From positions 1,236,911 through 1,300,910 of the forward strand of contig OZ034970.1 of assembly GCA_964030785.1 (NCBI GenBank): DNA of 64,000 bases. Direction: 5' to 3'. A program made the translations under genes and the position numbers. The DNA is from Siderastrea siderea. Its lineage: Eukaryota > Cnidaria > Anthozoa > Scleractinia > Rhizangiidae. The notes beneath the pieces are model-generated. The model ran no database searches. It worked only from the letters and a program-made list of their open reading frames with translations, and had not been told where the DNA came from. Positions 38,501 through 41,500 of this stretch are shown here, one piece after another. Each line of letters begins with the position of its first letter. Position 1 is the stretch's first letter.

Positions 38501-41500
38501 GATGGTTTATTTATAACATTCTAGCTCAACAAAAGCAGCGGAACTGCATATAAAATTCTCAAGGTTAAAATTGAAACTTAAGTACCCAATGTTTTTCTTC
38601 AATGTGTCTTTAGCCCGCTGACGTTCCGAACGCGCTTTATCAACAATCTGTCGTCCTTCCACCATCAGTCGGCCCAGAAGAAAAATTAAAACGGTCCACT
38701 CTAGACGGCTAAATGAAAGACAGGACGGTTCAAGGCAAATTGCAAAGTGAAGACCCAGGAGGACTAGGTAACTTAGTGCATCTCGGACGAAGATGAAGTA
38801 CGCAGTGGAATATGTTTTCTTCAAGTCTTTTAAGTCTGATTGAGAAAGAAAAGCAACAAAAAATGTTTGTGAATTGACCTAGTTTTTGATAATAGGCAGA
38901 TTGTAATGCTTTTGAGGTAATAAGCAGGTTTGTACAAGTCATTTTTTATTTCTATTTTATTAGCTTCGCCAACGAAAACAAAACATTCAACGTAACTAAA
39001 CTAAAGAAGGGGGTAGGTGGGGACACTGCAACAGCTGAAAAGAATAAACTAACGTAATTTTCGTTAATTCTTTTACAAGTTAAAGGAGCTTTTAAAAGAG
39101 CTTTTTTTGTAAATATTCAAATTTATTAGTTACCAGTGAAGCAAAATTGTTGGCGGAGGAAGACATTTCTTCGTTGTGCATGCTAAATCAGTGTCACACG
39201 TGCAGTCCAATTATTCATAAAACGGTTACATATATTTATTTTGTTTTAAATGTAGCTTAAAAAAGTAAGGTAGGTAGTCGTCACGTAGCATGCTAAACTA
39301 TCCATGTTGTTTCCACGCCACCCTGGTAGAAAAGAAACAAATCAAATCGAGGAACTTCTGCGGGCTGAGTGATTTATGTGGTATGATCTAAATACCGCTT
39401 ACTTTGAATGGGATAAAAGCCCATCGCCATTCACAGAAGGAAAATTAAATGCGCTACGTTAACAGAGCGACAGTTTTCTATGTTCGACTTATTGCATCTG
39501 GGCAGATAGTGACAAATCAGTTTCAAATTAAATTCACAACACATGTACCTAGAGTGTAGGCCAATGAAAACATCAGTGGAAACAGCATCATGTCAAAAAT
39601 ACACCAAAAGTTCAAAAATAGCCACCATCCGCGTTTACAGCCACGAAATTCACGATACCATCTCTGAAGCATAAGGTCAATGATGATGGGATGATCGAAA
39701 AACTGCAAAAAGAACAGTAATATTTGTAAAGAGCATAAGTGAAATCTAATTTAAATTTATCAGTACTCTACAGACAGTGTAGAGATGTAGTACACCTAGA
39801 CAACTCTTAAATTATCCTCATTCTTTGATTGGGCAATTGCAAATTATAGGGTGTCGTTCATACTCAAACAAATTTCAACTTTGGGTTAAGTCGCACAAGA
39901 GCCACAGGGACCCCACACGGCCCGAGCTTTACCGGGTTTCTGTAAGATAAAGCAGCTGAGAGTTTTGCAGCCCTTTCCCCGCCCCCTCGCCCCGGTTTGC
40001 ATGCTGCAATGTTTTCGCAAGCAGTTTATACTCCTGGATCAGGAGTTACAATACTCGAAACGCAAATGCTTTCCATGTCCTCTCTGTAAAACTAGTACTT
40101 GGCAATTTTGTGTATACTATCAAGGCCCTAAGCTTTATAATTCTCTGGATTCTGACAAAATTGATGCGATTTTTTTATCATTTTTTAAAGAAAAAAACTT
40201 GTCTTTTTTTTAGAAACTACTAGATTATATGTTGCCGTCTCTTTGATAATGTAAATTTAAGTAATCTACCATTTTCCGTGTTTTACGAAAGAAGAGGCTT
40301 GATATCCATTAGCCCCATTTCAACGTCCTTCTTTCGTCTTCTCTCATTTGTATGTGTATGTATGTGTGGCAAATAAACAAATAGAATAAAATAAAACAAA
40401 ATAAAATAAAATAAAATAAAATAAACATGATGGCAGGGACCAAGCCTCCACCCACCGACCTTCACATTTGTACTCCAACAGCACTGACCACTACACCACT
40501 GAGCCCCATCTAAACGTCAGCTGTAGGCCTACATTATACGCCAGAAACTTCTACAAATACCTTCTTTTGTTCCAATTTAATAGCAGTCTCGAGGATGCAT
40601 TCAGTTTGAGGATTCGTAGAAAACTCTTCCCGTAGATCTTTGTGATACTTCATAGGGTCAAGAAAACGCAAGGTAAACTCTTCCACTGAATTGGCCAGGT
40701 TGATGAAATCCTCTTTATCGTACTCACTCTTGCTCGCCCGATCGTGAAGTTTTTCAGCCACCTGACCAAATACCAAAGAACAAACGATTAGCCAGAAAAA
40801 TTCACTCTCTGACTTGCTCACTCTCTATATGACTGACTAACTGACTTAATGGCTTACTGGATGACTAATGGACTGACTGATTGACTGGCTGTATGACTGT
40901 ATGACTGTATGTCTGACTGACTGTCTGGCTAACTTATTGACTGGATGACTGAGTGACAGAGTAAGGGCCATGATTGGCTGAATGACTGACCGAATGTCCG
41001 ACTGACTGGCTGACTGACTGACTGACTGACTGACTGACGGACTGACTGATTGAGTGACTGACTTACTGACTGGCTGACCAAGTGACGGAGTAACTTCATG
41101 ATTGGCCGACTGACTGACTGACTGACTGACTGACTGACTCACTAACTGACTGACTAATGGCTTAGATTCTAAAGAAACTGTGGTGCCACGTCGGTGGGGA
41201 AGTGAAACACAAAACTGTGGAGTTATCGACTAAGTTATACCATAGAGTAATTGACAGCGTTAGCCCTTCCCCTTGTGAACTCAGTTGATAAGTCCAAATT
41301 GACTGACTGAATCACTTACCCTTATCGCCGATAGGAGAGGATTTTCTTCCAAATTCATCAAAGCCTTTGCTGTCAGTTTTGTTTTGATTTCGTTGAACTG
41401 TTCAGTTTCTATGGTGGCTAATAACGCTTGTTCACGGTCTTCCTCTTCACAGGGACCTAAAAGTCAAAGTGGTCGAAGACGAAAACAGTGAAGTTTGTAA

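Noticed and set aside
40846..41142. ORF with SVSQSVSQ repeats and CRISPR-like spacing
   Set aside because: Simple ACTG satellite in an animal intron; units of 4 bp with no spacers.
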